DNA of 6,075 nt, from the NCBI GenBank assembly GCA_023430825.1, contig JAEYYL010000397.1:1-6075 (forward strand), read 5' to 3'. The translations under genes were made by a program, and so were the position numbers. The notes under the pieces were generated by a model. The model had not been told where the DNA came from. It was given only the letters and a program-made list of their open reading frames with translations, and made no database searches. Below are positions 5,498 through 6,075 of the stretch, piece by piece. The first letter of the stretch is position 1. Every line of letters starts with the position of its first letter. The stretch comes from Verrucomicrobiota bacterium. GTDB lineage: Bacteria > Verrucomicrobiota > Verrucomicrobiia > Opitutales > Opitutaceae.

Positions 5498-6075
5498 ATG
5501 CTCAAAGCTGGCATCGTCGGTCTGCCCAACGTCGGTAAGTCCACCCTCTTCAACGCGCTCACCCGCTCCCGCAAGGCCGAGGCCGCGAACTACCCGTTCT
5601 GCACCATTGACCCCAACGTCGGTGTCGTCGTGGTCCCCGACGAACGCGCCTACGTCCTGCAAAAAATCGCCAAGACCAACGTCGTCGTCCCCGCCGCGAT
5701 CGAGTTCGTCGACATCGCCGGCCTCGTCGCCGGCGCGAGCAAGGGCGAAGGCCTCGGCAACCAGTTCCTCGCCAACATCCGTGAGGTCGACGCCATCGTG
5801 CAGGTCGTCCGCTGCTTCGAGGATTCCGACGTCGTGCACACCATGGGCGGCGTCGATCCGGTGCGCGACATCGAGGTCATCACCACCGAACTCGTCCTCG
5901 CCGATCTCGACGCCGTCGCGAAACGCATCCCCAAGACGCAGAAGGCCGCGAAAGCCGGCGACAAGGAAGCGGCCGCCGAACTCGCCCTCCTCCAGAAACT
6001 CGAGCCGCATCTCAACTCCGGCAAAACCGCCAACACCCTCGCCGCCACCGACGACGAGAAGGCGGCGATGAAACT
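5498..6075 (+). CDS. ychF: Ribosome-binding ATPase YchF (3' end outside window)
   Basis: YchF (OLA1 family) is a universally conserved P-loop protein that prefers ATP to GTP and binds ribosomes. In E. coli it is linked to oxidative-stress response. The first 192 codons are present of about 363 expected, and the frame runs off the right edge. The Walker A/G1 motif is GLPNVGKST (residues 8-16). The G2-region block NYPFCTIDPNVG (31-42) is typical of YchF. G3 is DIAGLVAGASKGEGLGNQFL (72-91), in which a hydrophobic residue replaces the usual catalytic glutamine, placing it among the HAS-GTPases. The IREVDAIVQVVRCFED block (94-109) is also characteristic. The G4-like motif that gives ATP specificity and the C-terminal TGS domain lie beyond the window. 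The N-terminus begins MLKAGIVGLP, one or two residues shorter than E. coli YchF, which supports the ATG at 5498. There is no strong Shine-Dalgarno sequence. Confidence 0.97.
   Translation, partial: MLKAGIVGLPNVGKSTLFNALTRSRKAEAANYPFCTIDPNVGVVVVPDERAYVLQKIAKTNVVVPAAIEFVDIAGLVAGASKGEGLGNQFLANIREVDAIVQVVRCFEDSDVVHTMGGVDPVRDIEVITTELVLADLDAVAKRIPKTQKAAKAGDKEAAAELALLQKLEPHLNSGKTANTLAATDDEKAAMK

Noticed and set aside
4862..6010. Long minus-strand open frame (382 codons) antisense to tadA and ychF
   Set aside because: It is Gly/Asp/Val-rich antisense shadow crossing two well-identified genes and their gap.

Overview
The window is GC-rich bacterial chromosome whose reading frames strongly prefer G or C at the third codon position. 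The protein set (initiation factor IF-1 with a short basic C-terminal tail, a XerD-like recombinase, an exported PQQ-type beta-propeller protein, TadA and YchF) and the palindromic repeats in the gaps suggest a verrucomicrobium of the Opitutaceae type. That placement comes from general impression and codon style. No rRNA, tRNA or CRISPR array is visible, and no intact insertion sequence.

Layout, left to right. Bases 1-24 are a perfect palindrome. A small helical protein of unknown function (79 aa) lies on the minus strand at 132-371. It is divergent from a DUF1697 protein at 487-1050 on the plus strand. A 69-aa membrane peptide follows on the plus strand at 1125-1334. A convergent gap holds a GC-rich hairpin (1367-1387). 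The minus strand then carries three genes, read from right to left: infA (4757-4494), a XerD-like tyrosine recombinase (4284-3334) and an exported 590-aa beta-propeller protein (3244-1472). The infA-xerD gap holds a composite inverted-repeat element (4355-4449) resembling a pair of REP units, plus two further hairpins. Divergent from infA on the plus strand are tadA (4904-5431) and ychF (from 5498, cut off by the window end).

Functionally, the right half is housekeeping tied to translation and chromosome maintenance: IF-1 starts translation, TadA makes the wobble inosine in tRNA, YchF is a ribosome-associated ATPase, and Xer recombinases resolve chromosome dimers. The left half holds poorly characterised proteins. 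I see no defence system, biosynthetic cluster or clearly new multi-gene system. The less ordinary items are the propeller protein's unassigned C-terminal domain, the REP-like composite element, the 24-bp palindrome at the left edge, and the two small unassigned proteins.
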